This document shows positions 26,127-34,120 of a stretch of DNA of 64,000 nt, one piece after another. Each line of letters opens with the position of its first letter. Position 1 is the stretch's first letter. Below the pieces are notes generated by a model. That model saw nothing but the letters and a program-made list of their open reading frames with translations, did no database searches and had not been told where the DNA came from. Source of the DNA: Gammaproteobacteria bacterium (GTDB lineage Bacteria; Pseudomonadota; Gammaproteobacteria; Xanthomonadales; Wenzhouxiangellaceae); assembly GCA_003565625.1 (NCBI GenBank), contig PXBD01000088.1, positions 1-64,000 on the forward strand, read 5' to 3'. A program made the translations under genes and the position numbers.

Positions 26127-27707
26127 ATGTCCGATCCCATCAAGCCTCGCACAATCAACGGCATCGCCCTGAATCGTGTGTTCGTCCTGTCGCTGATCCT
26201 GGTTGCCGCCTTTGGCGGGTGGGGACTGATTGATCCAGCAGGAATGAGCGGAGCCTCGCTCGGCTTTACCGGTTTCATGCTCACCAGCATCGGCTGGTAC
26301 TGGCTGCTGATCAGTACCGGCTTCCTCATCCTGGCTGGGTTTCTGGCCTTCGGTCCCTATGGTCGCGTGAAGCTCGGCGACGACGACGAAGAACCCGAGT
26401 TTTCGACCGCGTCCTGGATTGCAATGCTGTTTGCCGGCGGCATGGGCGCCGGCCTGATCTTCTGGGGCGTGGCCGAGCCGCTCTATCACTTCCGCGCACC
26501 ACCCGGCATGCTGGGCGAGACTCCGGAGGCCGCCCGGCTGGCGTTCACGCTGACCAACCTGCACTGGGGGCTGCACGCATGGTCGATTTACGGCATCTGC
26601 GCCATGGTGATTGCCTATTTCACCTTCCGCAAGAAGAAAAAACCGCTGATTTCGACGCCGATCGAGTCGCTGTTTCCCGGCGTCAACGGCCAGCGATTGG
26701 GCCAGGTCGCCAACATCCTCGGGGTTTTTGCGGTGGTTTTTGGCCTGGCCGGTTCACTGACCATGGGGACGCTGCAGCTTCGAGCCGGACTCGGAGAATT
26801 GCTTGGCACGCCGCTGACCTTTGGCATGTCGCTGGCGATCATGCTAGTGATGTACGCCACCTACATGACCTCGACCGCGGTTGGGGTCGATCGCGGCATC
26901 AAGCTGCTGTCGAATATCAACATGGTGGTGGCGGTGCTGATGGTCATCTACATCGCCTTGCTCGGCCCGACCGCTTTCATCTTCGAGACCCTGGTCGATT
27001 CGATCGGCGGCTACTTCACCCAGCTGCCCGCGCTTGCGTTTCATCTGATGCCGTTTGAGGGCCTGCAGGAGTGGACGGCCAGTTGGACGCTTACCTACAT
27101 GATCTGGTGGTTGGCCTGGGGCCCATTTGTCGGGATTTTCATTGCCCGTATCAGTCGCGGCCGGACCATTCGCGAGTTTTGCGCCGGGGTGATCCTGGTG
27201 CCGACGTTGTTTTCGCTGTTCTGGTTCGCGGTGCTGGGCGGCGGTGCGGTGTTCATCGAGTTGTTCGGCGGCGGCGGAATCGCCGAACTGGTCTCGCAGG
27301 ACGTCAGTCGTGCCTTTTTCGTTTTCCTGGAGTTTTTCCCCTTGGGCCAGCTACTGGGCTTCGTAGCCCTGTTTCTGATCTTCATTTTCCTGGTCACTTC
27401 GGCTGACTCGGGCAGTTTCGTGCTGTCGATGATGACCAGCGACGGCCAACTGAACCCGCCGCTGCTGTACAAGCTGGTCTGGGGCAGCCTGGTGGCCGTG
27501 CTCACGGTGGCAACGCTGTTCAGCGGTTCGGTCGAGGTGGCCAAGGCCATGGCGGTGACCGGTGCCATTCCGTTTTCCGTGGTGTTGCTGCTCCAGGTCG
27601 TCGGTTTCCTGAGGGCCATTCGCGGCGAGGGCCGCAGCCCCGGCGCAGTGACTGCCGAATCATCGAGTACCCGGCCCATTGCTACTACTGTCGGAGAGTC
27701 GCGATGA
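26127..27707 (+). CDS. BCCT-family betaine/choline/carnitine transporter
   Basis: Inner-membrane secondary transporter for quaternary amines, 526 residues and about 12 TM helices. Signature segments are GGMGAGLIFWGVAEPLYHF (about 107-125) and the family tryptophan-rich motif WWLAWGPFVGIFIARISRGRTI (split around 330-350). There is also FLVTSADSGSFVLSMM (about 425-440). The start at 26127 has AGGAAA seven bases upstream. The C-terminal tail is short, about 30 residues, so it lacks the long osmosensing tail of BetP. Its stop overlaps the next gene's ATG (ATGA). That next gene carries a compatible-solute-binding domain, suggesting joint function in betaine or choline uptake. Confidence 0.9.
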   Translation: MSDPIKPRTINGIALNRVFVLSLILVAAFGGWGLIDPAGMSGASLGFTGFMLTSIGWYWLLISTGFLILAGFLAFGPYGRVKLGDDDEEPEFSTASWIAMLFAGGMGAGLIFWGVAEPLYHFRAPPGMLGETPEAARLAFTLTNLHWGLHAWSIYGICAMVIAYFTFRKKKKPLISTPIESLFPGVNGQRLGQVANILGVFAVVFGLAGSLTMGTLQLRAGLGELLGTPLTFGMSLAIMLVMYATYMTSTAVGVDRGIKLLSNINMVVAVLMVIYIALLGPTAFIFETLVDSIGGYFTQLPALAFHLMPFEGLQEWTASWTLTYMIWWLAWGPFVGIFIARISRGRTIREFCAGVILVPTLFSLFWFAVLGGGAVFIELFGGGGIAELVSQDVSRAFFVFLEFFPLGQLLGFVALFLIFIFLVTSADSGSFVLSMMTSDGQLNPPLLYKLVWGSLVAVLTVATLFSGSVEVAKAMAVTGAIPFSVVLLLQVVGFLRAIRGEGRSPGAVTAESSSTRPIATTVGESR

Positions 27708-29614
27708 TGCGTTTTCAGTTCTTGCTGTCGAGCCTGATCGCCACGGCTGTCCTGACCGGTTGTGGCGGCGACCGGCAACCTTTGCAGGTGGGCGGGCAGG
27801 AGTCACCGGAAAACCGCATTGTCGCCGAACTGGTCGCTGAGCTGGCCAGCGAGTCGGGTATTCCGGTCAAGCGCCGGATGGGGCTGGGCGACAGCCGGAT
27901 CCTGCTTGAAGCGCTCAAACGCGGTGAGATCGATCTCTACCCCGAGTACACCGGCGCCGGGTTGGGCCTGCTGGGACTCGCGCAGGCGCCTGGCGCTGAT
28001 CAGGCAGCGACTCTTGCGTTGTTGCGTGAACGCTTCGAGCCATTGCACATCGACTGGAGCGAGCCACTCGGCTTTGAGAACCGGCCCGGGCTTGCCATGC
28101 GAGCCGATCGTGCGCGAGCTCTTGGAATTGTCAGCTACTCGGACCTGGCGCGTCGCGCGGATCGGCTTGCGCTGGGCGTCGACAGCGAATTCCTGGCCCG
28201 TTCCGTCGACGGCCTTGCCCCGCTGAGTCGACGCTATGGCATGCAGTTCCGGCAGATCATCGAGCGCGAAGTCGGCGACCGGAACGAGCTCTACGATCAG
28301 CTCATCGACGGCGATATTGACGTGGCGCTGGTCCGCTCAGCCGATGCCCGGATCGACATGTTCGGGCTTCGAGTGCTGGAGGATGATCTTGACTTCTTTT
28401 CCCCGCACGATGCGGCTTTGGTGTACCGACAGGCGTCGGTGCGACGTTTTCCTGAACTGGAGACGATCCTGGCGCAGCTGTCGGGCAAGATTGGCGATGA
28501 GCAGATTCGCGCGCTGAGCCGGCGGGTAACGCTGCGCGGTGAAGATCCGCGCGACGTCGTTCGCGCCGAACTGATTCGGCTCGGGCTGATTGAAGGCGAA
28601 GTGCCCACCCGGGACCGCCAGGCCTTGAGTCTCGCGGTGTCGCCGTCGGCAAACGCCGACGGCGAGGCCGGAACGGTGCTGCGCCAGTTGCGCAGATCGT
28701 TTCCGACCAGCGATGTCAACCTGGTTCGCTCCAGTGATCCGTTGGGTGCGATCGAAGATGGGAGCGTGCGGCTGGCGCTGGTGAGCGCTCCGGCTTTCTT
28801 TTCCCCGGGCTCGGTCGATCCGGCCACCGGCCAACCGCCGTTGCGCGGAGGATTCGAGGCAGTCGCCCTGGTCGGCAGCAGCATTTTGCACACCTTCGCG
28901 CTGGGTCCCGATATCGATCGGCTCGAAGATGCGCGTGTCATCGCAACCGGTCCACAGGGTTCGAGCAGCTACAGCGCGGCCCAGTCGATCATTGACGGCC
29001 TTGAACTCTCGGCGGTTCTGGAACCGGTCGCAGGCGATACCCCGGGAGATCTGGCCGACGCGCTGATCGACAGCGGGGCGGATATTGCCATGCTGATGCA
29101 GCCGGTTGGTAATTCGACGGCGCTGACGCTGCTCGAGCGTGGCCTGAGTCTGATTCCGGTGACCAACTGGAACCGGGGCAACAATCGCATTGTGTTTCCC
29201 TACCTTCAGCCTGGGCGCCTGGTGCCGGCCGACTACGCGCCGTTCTTTCCCGGGACGCAGGTTCCCGGGCTCAGCCAACCGGTCGAGACCCTGGTCACCC
29301 AGCTCTTGCTGGCCGGCCCTGCCGCGGCCCGAGAGACGGTACTTGGAACGCAGGGTCCGGCCAGTTTCATTCCGCGCGCGCTCCCGTTGACCGATCAGGC
29401 GGTCGAACGCATCAACGTCGCGATCGGAACCGCCGAGGAGATCTATCCGGTGCTTCCGCAGGCACGCGCGCTGGCACCGCGCCTGCCCAGGCCGCCTGAG
29501 TCGCTGAGCCCTTCGCCTGCTGCATCGGGCCTGTCTCTGCTGGCCATTGCGCTGCTGATCTGGATGGCCTGGCTGCTGTTTCGGCCGCTCTCTGACCCGG
29601 ACCAGGATCAGTAA
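27704..29614 (+). CDS. membrane-tethered OpuAC / TAXI-like solute-binding fusion protein
   Basis: Lipoprotein of 636 residues (lipobox VLTGC, Cys 20) with two binding-protein lobes and a C-terminal TM helix at about 610-626. Residues about 27-300 match the glycine-betaine binding OpuAC/OsmX fold: ENRIVAELVAELA, then ALKRGEIDLYPEYTGAG, then GDIDVALVRSADARI. Residues about 305-560 have the pattern of TAXI-type TRAP receptors: VRLALVSAPAFF, TGPQGSSSYSAAQ and SLIPVTNW. No ABC or TRAP permease gene is nearby; it overlaps the BCCT gene by 4 bp and is followed by an MscS gene. It may be a scavenger or osmolyte sensor feeding the BCCT carrier, which is inference. The TAXI assignment of the second lobe is moderate. 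Confidence 0.75.
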   Translation: MMRFQFLLSSLIATAVLTGCGGDRQPLQVGGQESPENRIVAELVAELASESGIPVKRRMGLGDSRILLEALKRGEIDLYPEYTGAGLGLLGLAQAPGADQAATLALLRERFEPLHIDWSEPLGFENRPGLAMRADRARALGIVSYSDLARRADRLALGVDSEFLARSVDGLAPLSRRYGMQFRQIIEREVGDRNELYDQLIDGDIDVALVRSADARIDMFGLRVLEDDLDFFSPHDAALVYRQASVRRFPELETILAQLSGKIGDEQIRALSRRVTLRGEDPRDVVRAELIRLGLIEGEVPTRDRQALSLAVSPSANADGEAGTVLRQLRRSFPTSDVNLVRSSDPLGAIEDGSVRLALVSAPAFFSPGSVDPATGQPPLRGGFEAVALVGSSILHTFALGPDIDRLEDARVIATGPQGSSSYSAAQSIIDGLELSAVLEPVAGDTPGDLADALIDSGADIAMLMQPVGNSTALTLLERGLSLIPVTNWNRGNNRIVFPYLQPGRLVPADYAPFFPGTQVPGLSQPVETLVTQLLLAGPAAARETVLGTQGPASFIPRALPLTDQAVERINVAIGTAEEIYPVLPQARALAPRLPRPPESLSPSPAASGLSLLAIALLIWMAWLLFRPLSDPDQDQ

Positions 29615-29646
29615 TCGTGTTTTCGTCTCTGCGGTGGTCAGGAAGC

Positions 29647-31257
29647 ATGAAGCGTTGGCTTCGTGGCGTGGTTCTGATGTTCGCCACGGGTGTTCTTTCC
29701 GCCCAGGTTCTGGCCGGCACCGGCGAGGTGCGGGTTGCGGGGCTGGATGATCTCGAGGCCCGGATTGCCTACATTGAGGAGATAAGCCTGATCTCAGAAG
29801 ACTTGCAGGGCTCGGACCGTGACGGATTCCAGTTTCGCCTCGATCAGTTGATGCTGGAAGCAATCGGAAGCGCAGACAAGGCCTTGCTCGAGGTCATGGC
29901 GCTGGAGCCCGATGCGGGTGTGGTCGTCAGGGAGCGTGCCGAGACCCTTGCGATCTGGCTGCTGGAGGCGTCGATTTCCCGCCTGGAAGAAATCTACGGG
30001 AGGATCAAACTGGAGCGGTCTGCCCACGACGAGTTTGAAGGCGGAGTCTCGGCACACGTTTCCCGCGCGTTCGTTCAGGATTTGACGACCATGGTCCTTG
30101 AATACATGAACGCGCTCGGCATTCTTTTCCGGGTGGGCGAGCAGTTCGGTGTGAGCGTTGAGGGTGAACGGGACATGTTCCAGCAGTTTGCGGCACGAAA
30201 CGTAGAGCAACTCCACGGCCAGATCCGGCTTGATGCCCGGACCTTGTCTGAATTGCGCCGCGGTCTCGCTGCCGACGCCTCGAACGCAGGCATCGAATCC
30301 GCCCTGCGCGCCGTTGGCCACAAGCAGACCCGAAACCTGGCAAACATGGCCGCCTGGCTTGAATTGCTCGACGATCTTGGCGTCGATACGGTCAGTCACC
30401 GAAGCTTACTGATTCAGCAGCGCGGGCGCATCGGCACCGAAATACTCCAGCGTGGGGTTTTCGCCAACATCTGGCGCGATCAGGCCCAGCGCATCTGGCG
30501 CAATGCCGCCCGCAATGGCCCGAATTTCATTTTGCAGCTGTTCACGTTCCTGGCGGTTCTGCTATTGGCCTGGATTGTGGCCCATGCGATCCGCCGGGCG
30601 TTGAAGATGATCATGGACAGCTCTTTGGTCCGGCTCAGCCAGTTGATGGAGGACCGGCTGCTGAGCCTGTCGTTCGGACTGATGTTTCTGGCCGGAATCA
30701 TCGTTGCGCTGGCGACCATCGGGTGGTCGGTGATGCCGATGCTGGCCGGACTGGGGGTCGCGGGGCTGGTGGTCGGTTTTGCTCTGCAGGATTCCCTGAA
30801 AAGCTTTGTTGCCGGCTGGATGATCCTGGTGTACCAGGCCTACGACGTGGGGGACTACGTTCAAGTAGCGGGCACGGAAGGCAAGGTACGCCGGATGACG
30901 CTTAGCAGCACCCGGATTGCCACCCGGGACAACACCATCAAGCTGGTGCCCAACCGGAAGATCTGGGAGGACACGATCGTGAACCTGACGGCGAGCAGGG
31001 CGCGGCGTCTGGAGCTGGAGGTCTGCTGTGATTCGGGCAACGATATGGATCAGGTTGAAAACGTAATCCGTGAACTTCTTGCAGAGCACCCGCAGATCCT
31101 GAACAGACCCAGACCAGAGGTGTACCTGAGCGACCATGGCACTTCCGAGATGACATTCCTTGTCCAGCCCTGGGTGCGAACCGAGGAGTACTGGGTGATG
31201 CGCAGGGCACTGCTGAAGGAAATCAGGCAGCGCTTCAAGCGCGAAGGAATACGTTGA
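29647..31257 (+). CDS. MscS-family mechanosensitive channel
   Basis: Protein of about 536 residues: a signal peptide (MKRWLRGVVLMFATGVLSAQ), a helical periplasmic domain to about residue 295, TM helices near 300, 345 and 370, then the MscS pore. The pore reads GLGVAGLVVGFALQDSLKSFVAG, followed by YDVGDYV, GKVRRMTLSSTRIATRDN and VPNRKIW. These correspond to the gate and the start of the cytoplasmic vestibule. Start choice is open: a GTG at 29617, three bases after the previous stop, has AGGA nine bases upstream. The ATG at 29647 gives the better signal peptide but a tight ribosome-site spacing. It closely follows the binding-protein fusion. Confidence 0.87.
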   Translation: MKRWLRGVVLMFATGVLSAQVLAGTGEVRVAGLDDLEARIAYIEEISLISEDLQGSDRDGFQFRLDQLMLEAIGSADKALLEVMALEPDAGVVVRERAETLAIWLLEASISRLEEIYGRIKLERSAHDEFEGGVSAHVSRAFVQDLTTMVLEYMNALGILFRVGEQFGVSVEGERDMFQQFAARNVEQLHGQIRLDARTLSELRRGLAADASNAGIESALRAVGHKQTRNLANMAAWLELLDDLGVDTVSHRSLLIQQRGRIGTEILQRGVFANIWRDQAQRIWRNAARNGPNFILQLFTFLAVLLLAWIVAHAIRRALKMIMDSSLVRLSQLMEDRLLSLSFGLMFLAGIIVALATIGWSVMPMLAGLGVAGLVVGFALQDSLKSFVAGWMILVYQAYDVGDYVQVAGTEGKVRRMTLSSTRIATRDNTIKLVPNRKIWEDTIVNLTASRARRLELEVCCDSGNDMDQVENVIRELLAEHPQILNRPRPEVYLSDHGTSEMTFLVQPWVRTEEYWVMRRALLKEIRQRFKREGIR

Positions 31258-31348
31258 ATTCGGGTTGCGAGCAACATGCGCTCATCCCGGGTCAGATGGC
31301 AATAGTGGATTTTGAGCAGGCCTCGCGGTTGCGCTTCGAGGAAGGGCA

Positions 31349-33208
31349 ATGAACGTCTTGCAGGAGGTCTTTGCGAGCTACCGTGTCGCGCTGCGCTTTC
31401 TCGTACCGTTTACCCTGATCCATCTGTCGGTCCGCCTGCTGGCGCTGGCGGTCATCGTACCGGTAACGGGTGTCGTGCTGGCGGCTTCGCTGGCCGCCTC
31501 CGGCCGGAACGTGGTCACCGACCAGGAGATGGCCTGGTTCCTGTTGACGCCGGCCGGCCTGGTCGGGGCGCTGGCGCTGATCAGCCTGTCGATCGCGGCC
31601 AGCGTGCTCGATGTTGCGGTGATGACCGATACCCTGCGCCGGGGCGAGAGCAGGGCAACCCGGGCGGTACTGTCGGGTTTGGCGCTGTTTCTCGCGCGGT
31701 TTGCGGGCTTGTTCAGCTTCGCGTTGCAGCTTGTCGTGCGCGTGCTGCTGATCGCCGCACCCTTTGTTGTGGTATGTGCAGTGATTGCGTGGCTGGCGCT
31801 TGGTCGCCACGACATCAACTATTACCTGGTCTATCGGCCGCCGGCCTTTGTCGCTGGCGCTGCGGTCATCGCTGCGCTACTGGCGGCGCTCGCCGTCGTC
31901 CTTGTGGCGCGCTTGTCGCGCTGGGCCATCGCCCTGCATCTGTTCCTGTTCGGAAAGGTGGCGCCGCGACGGAGTTTTGCCGAAAGCGCGCACCGGCTGC
32001 AGGGGCATCGATTTCAGGTTGTTGGGCGGGTGGTGGCCTGGGCCGTGCTGCGCAGCCTGCTGTTTTCGTCCGTCGCCGGGATCGTCTCGCTGCTGGTCAG
32101 TGGGGCGCAGCAGCTGTTCGGGGCAAACCTTCAGGTGCTGGTCTTCTCGATCGTTTTGCTGTTGTTGCTGTGGGCGCTTGCCAACGCCGTCCTGTCGGCC
32201 TGTGCCAACGGTGCGCTTGCAGCCCTGCTCGACCGGATCTACCGAGACAAGTCCGGCGATGAGCCCGAGAACACCCCGGCTGTTCCCCGTCAACCTCTGG
32301 CCCGGTGCGCACTTCCGGTTTCGTTGCTGCTCGGCGGTGTTGCGGTTGCGCTGGTCGGGGGGCTCTACCTAGGAGGCAGCCTGGCCGATCGTGTCCGCGC
32401 CGAGCGCGAGGTCGAAATCATTGCCCATCGTGGCGCCTCCGTGGCCCGGCCGGAGAACACCATGGCCGCCTTCGAGCAGGCCCTGGTCGAAGGCGCCGAC
32501 TGGATCGAGCTGGATGTGCAGGAGACCGCCGATGGCGAGGTTGTGATCGCCCACGACAGCGATTTCATGAAGGTGGCAGGTCGTGATCTGAAGATCTGGG
32601 ACGCGACCATGGCCGATCTGGCCGAGATCGACATCGGCAGCTGGTTCGACCCCGCCTTTGCCGATGAGCGCACGCCGACCCTGCGCGAGGTCCTGCTTGC
32701 CGTCAAGGGTCGCGGCAGGGTCCTGATCGAGCTGAAATACTACAGCCGCGACATCGCGCTGGAAGCCCGCGTCGTCGACATCGTCGAGGAAACCGGCATG
32801 GTGGCCGATGTTGCCGTCATGTCGCTGAAAATCGAGGGTGTGCGCAAGATGCAGGCGCTGCGACCCGACTGGACCCACGGCATCCTGGCCGCCACCGCGG
32901 TCGGCGACCTTTCCGCCCTGGAGGCCGATTTCCTGGCGGTCAACACCGGGCAGGTCTCCCTGGACCTGATCCGGCGGACCCATGCCCAGGGCCGCAAGCT
33001 GTATGTCTGGACGGTCAACGACCCGATGACCATGGTACGATTGGTTTCGATGGGGGTCGACGGTCTGATCACCGATGAGCCGGCACTGGCGCGGCAGGTG
33101 ATGGAGGCGCGCAACCAGTTGTCTGCGTCGGAACGCCTGCTGCTGTGGCTGAGCGACCGGGTCCGGCTGCAGCGTTTTGAACTGGTTGTCGATCCGGCCG
33201 ACGCTTGA
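31349..33208 (+). CDS. membrane-anchored glycerophosphodiester phosphodiesterase
   Basis: Protein of 619 residues that would hydrolyse glycerophosphodiesters to glycerol-3-phosphate and an alcohol. The N-terminal ~345 residues contain about seven to eight hydrophobic helices (GDPD membrane domain). The catalytic GDPD TIM barrel starts at about 355: EIIAHRGASVARPENT with the catalytic His-Arg, then DWIELDVQETADGEVVIAHD carrying the metal-binding Glu/Asp and second His. It ends with WTVNDPMTM and GVDGLITDEP. All active-site motifs appear intact. It follows the MscS gene by 91 bp and may recycle headgroups such as glycerophosphocholine, which would feed choline to the BCCT carrier. That link is speculative. 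Confidence 0.9.
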   Translation: MNVLQEVFASYRVALRFLVPFTLIHLSVRLLALAVIVPVTGVVLAASLAASGRNVVTDQEMAWFLLTPAGLVGALALISLSIAASVLDVAVMTDTLRRGESRATRAVLSGLALFLARFAGLFSFALQLVVRVLLIAAPFVVVCAVIAWLALGRHDINYYLVYRPPAFVAGAAVIAALLAALAVVLVARLSRWAIALHLFLFGKVAPRRSFAESAHRLQGHRFQVVGRVVAWAVLRSLLFSSVAGIVSLLVSGAQQLFGANLQVLVFSIVLLLLLWALANAVLSACANGALAALLDRIYRDKSGDEPENTPAVPRQPLARCALPVSLLLGGVAVALVGGLYLGGSLADRVRAEREVEIIAHRGASVARPENTMAAFEQALVEGADWIELDVQETADGEVVIAHDSDFMKVAGRDLKIWDATMADLAEIDIGSWFDPAFADERTPTLREVLLAVKGRGRVLIELKYYSRDIALEARVVDIVEETGMVADVAVMSLKIEGVRKMQALRPDWTHGILAATAVGDLSALEADFLAVNTGQVSLDLIRRTHAQGRKLYVWTVNDPMTMVRLVSMGVDGLITDEPALARQVMEARNQLSASERLLLWLSDRVRLQRFELVVDPADA

Positions 33209-33228
33209 GGACTTGCCCCCCCCGGGGC

Positions 33229-33321
33229 TCAGAGACGGCGTCCCAGGTCGATGGTCGGTTCCTGTATCCCGGCGTTGGCGTAAATACCGCCGCTGGAGCA
33301 ACCGACCAGCAGCAGGGTCAT
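33229..33321 (-). CDS. possible micro-lipoprotein (30 residues)
   Basis: A short minus-strand frame in the gap after the GDPD gene. Translation begins MTLLLVGCSSGGIYANAG and ends TIDLGRRL before TGA at 33229-33231. The LLVGCSSGG segment is a convincing lipobox, and the Gly/Tyr/Asn sequence after it looks like tiny lipoproteins of other proteobacteria. Against it: the n-region has no positive charge, an in-frame TGA lies two codons before the ATG, and there is no Shine-Dalgarno site. It could be a remnant that has lost its true N terminus. Confidence 0.35.
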   Translation of the reverse strand: MTLLLVGCSSGGIYANAGIQEPTIDLGRRL

Positions 33322-33562
33322 CGATCAACCGTCATGTTTTTGATCCGTGCCTGTCATCGAGGTGTCATCAAGCTTGAATCGGGCAGGTATCGCTGGCAAA
33401 GTTCTGTTTGCGTGGGCTTGCGGTGGTTCCGGGGCTTGTGCTGCTGCCTCAGTTTGCCGATGGTTTTTGAATGTTTTTGACTTTTGCGTCCGCGGTGCCT
33501 CGATATACTCGCCCAAGCGTGGGTCATGAAGGGCCCGCACCGACCAATGGAGCTCCCGGACT
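33322..33562. other. intergenic region before the DUF4136 gene
   Basis: Contains a good -10 hexamer (TATACT, 33504-33509) about 54 bp before the DUF4136 start. The only TTGACT upstream, at 33477-33482, is 21 bp away, too far for a standard promoter. The stretch 33440-33490 is T-rich. I see no gene on the plus strand. Confidence 0.35.
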
Positions 33563-34120
33563 ATGAATCTCAAGACCAGTGCAATACTTCTCATCGTCGC
33601 CTTGCTGACCGCCTGCGCATCCGCTCCCAGGATCCAGACCACACAGGCACCGGGGGTCGATCTGTCGGCCTACCGATCTTTTTCCTTTGTTGACCCATTA
33701 AGCACCGATCGGGAGGGTTACGCCAGCCTGATTTCGCAACAGCTGAAATTCTCCACCCGGCGTGAACTGGAACTGCTTGGCTTGCACTACATCGACGATG
33801 CCGCTCAAGCCGACGTGCTGGTGAATTTCCACGCCCATCTCGACGAGCGTATCCGGACGCGTTCGGTACCGGAGCCGTACATGGGTCCGACTTTTTATGA
33901 TTATCGTTATGGCTTTTACACGCCCTGGCCCACGTATACGACGCGGACCGAAATCGAGCAATATTCAGAGGGTACGCTGGTGGTCGACCTGATCGATGCG
34001 GGCAGCAATGAAATGGTTTGGGAGGGCGCGGCGCGCAATACGATCACGGACAAGACCCGTCGCGATGCCGCGCGCCTCATCGATGATGCTGTCGCCCGGA
34101 TGTTCAAGCAATTCCCGTGA
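33563..34120 (+). CDS. DUF4136 lipoprotein
   Basis: Outer-membrane-type lipoprotein of 185 residues. The signal is MNLKTSAILLIVALLTAC (lipid Cys 18). The mature domain fits DUF4136: YRSFSFVDPL near the start, AQADVLVNFHAHLDERI in the middle, and the closing GTLVVDLIDAGSNEMVWEGAA and DAVARMFKQFP. A Tyr/Phe/Pro-rich insert (PTFYDYRYGFYTPWPTY) lies at about 113-129. The role of DUF4136 proteins is unknown. The next gene starts inside its stop codon (GTGA), so it is translationally coupled to a lytic transglycosylase. Confidence 0.85.
   Translation: MNLKTSAILLIVALLTACASAPRIQTTQAPGVDLSAYRSFSFVDPLSTDREGYASLISQQLKFSTRRELELLGLHYIDDAAQADVLVNFHAHLDERIRTRSVPEPYMGPTFYDYRYGFYTPWPTYTTRTEIEQYSEGTLVVDLIDAGSNEMVWEGAARNTITDKTRRDAARLIDDAVARMFKQFP

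Noticed and set aside
33218-33231. GCCCC...GGGGC inverted repeat after the GDPD gene considered as a terminator
   Set aside because: Short stem made of a C run and G run, with no T-tract on either strand.
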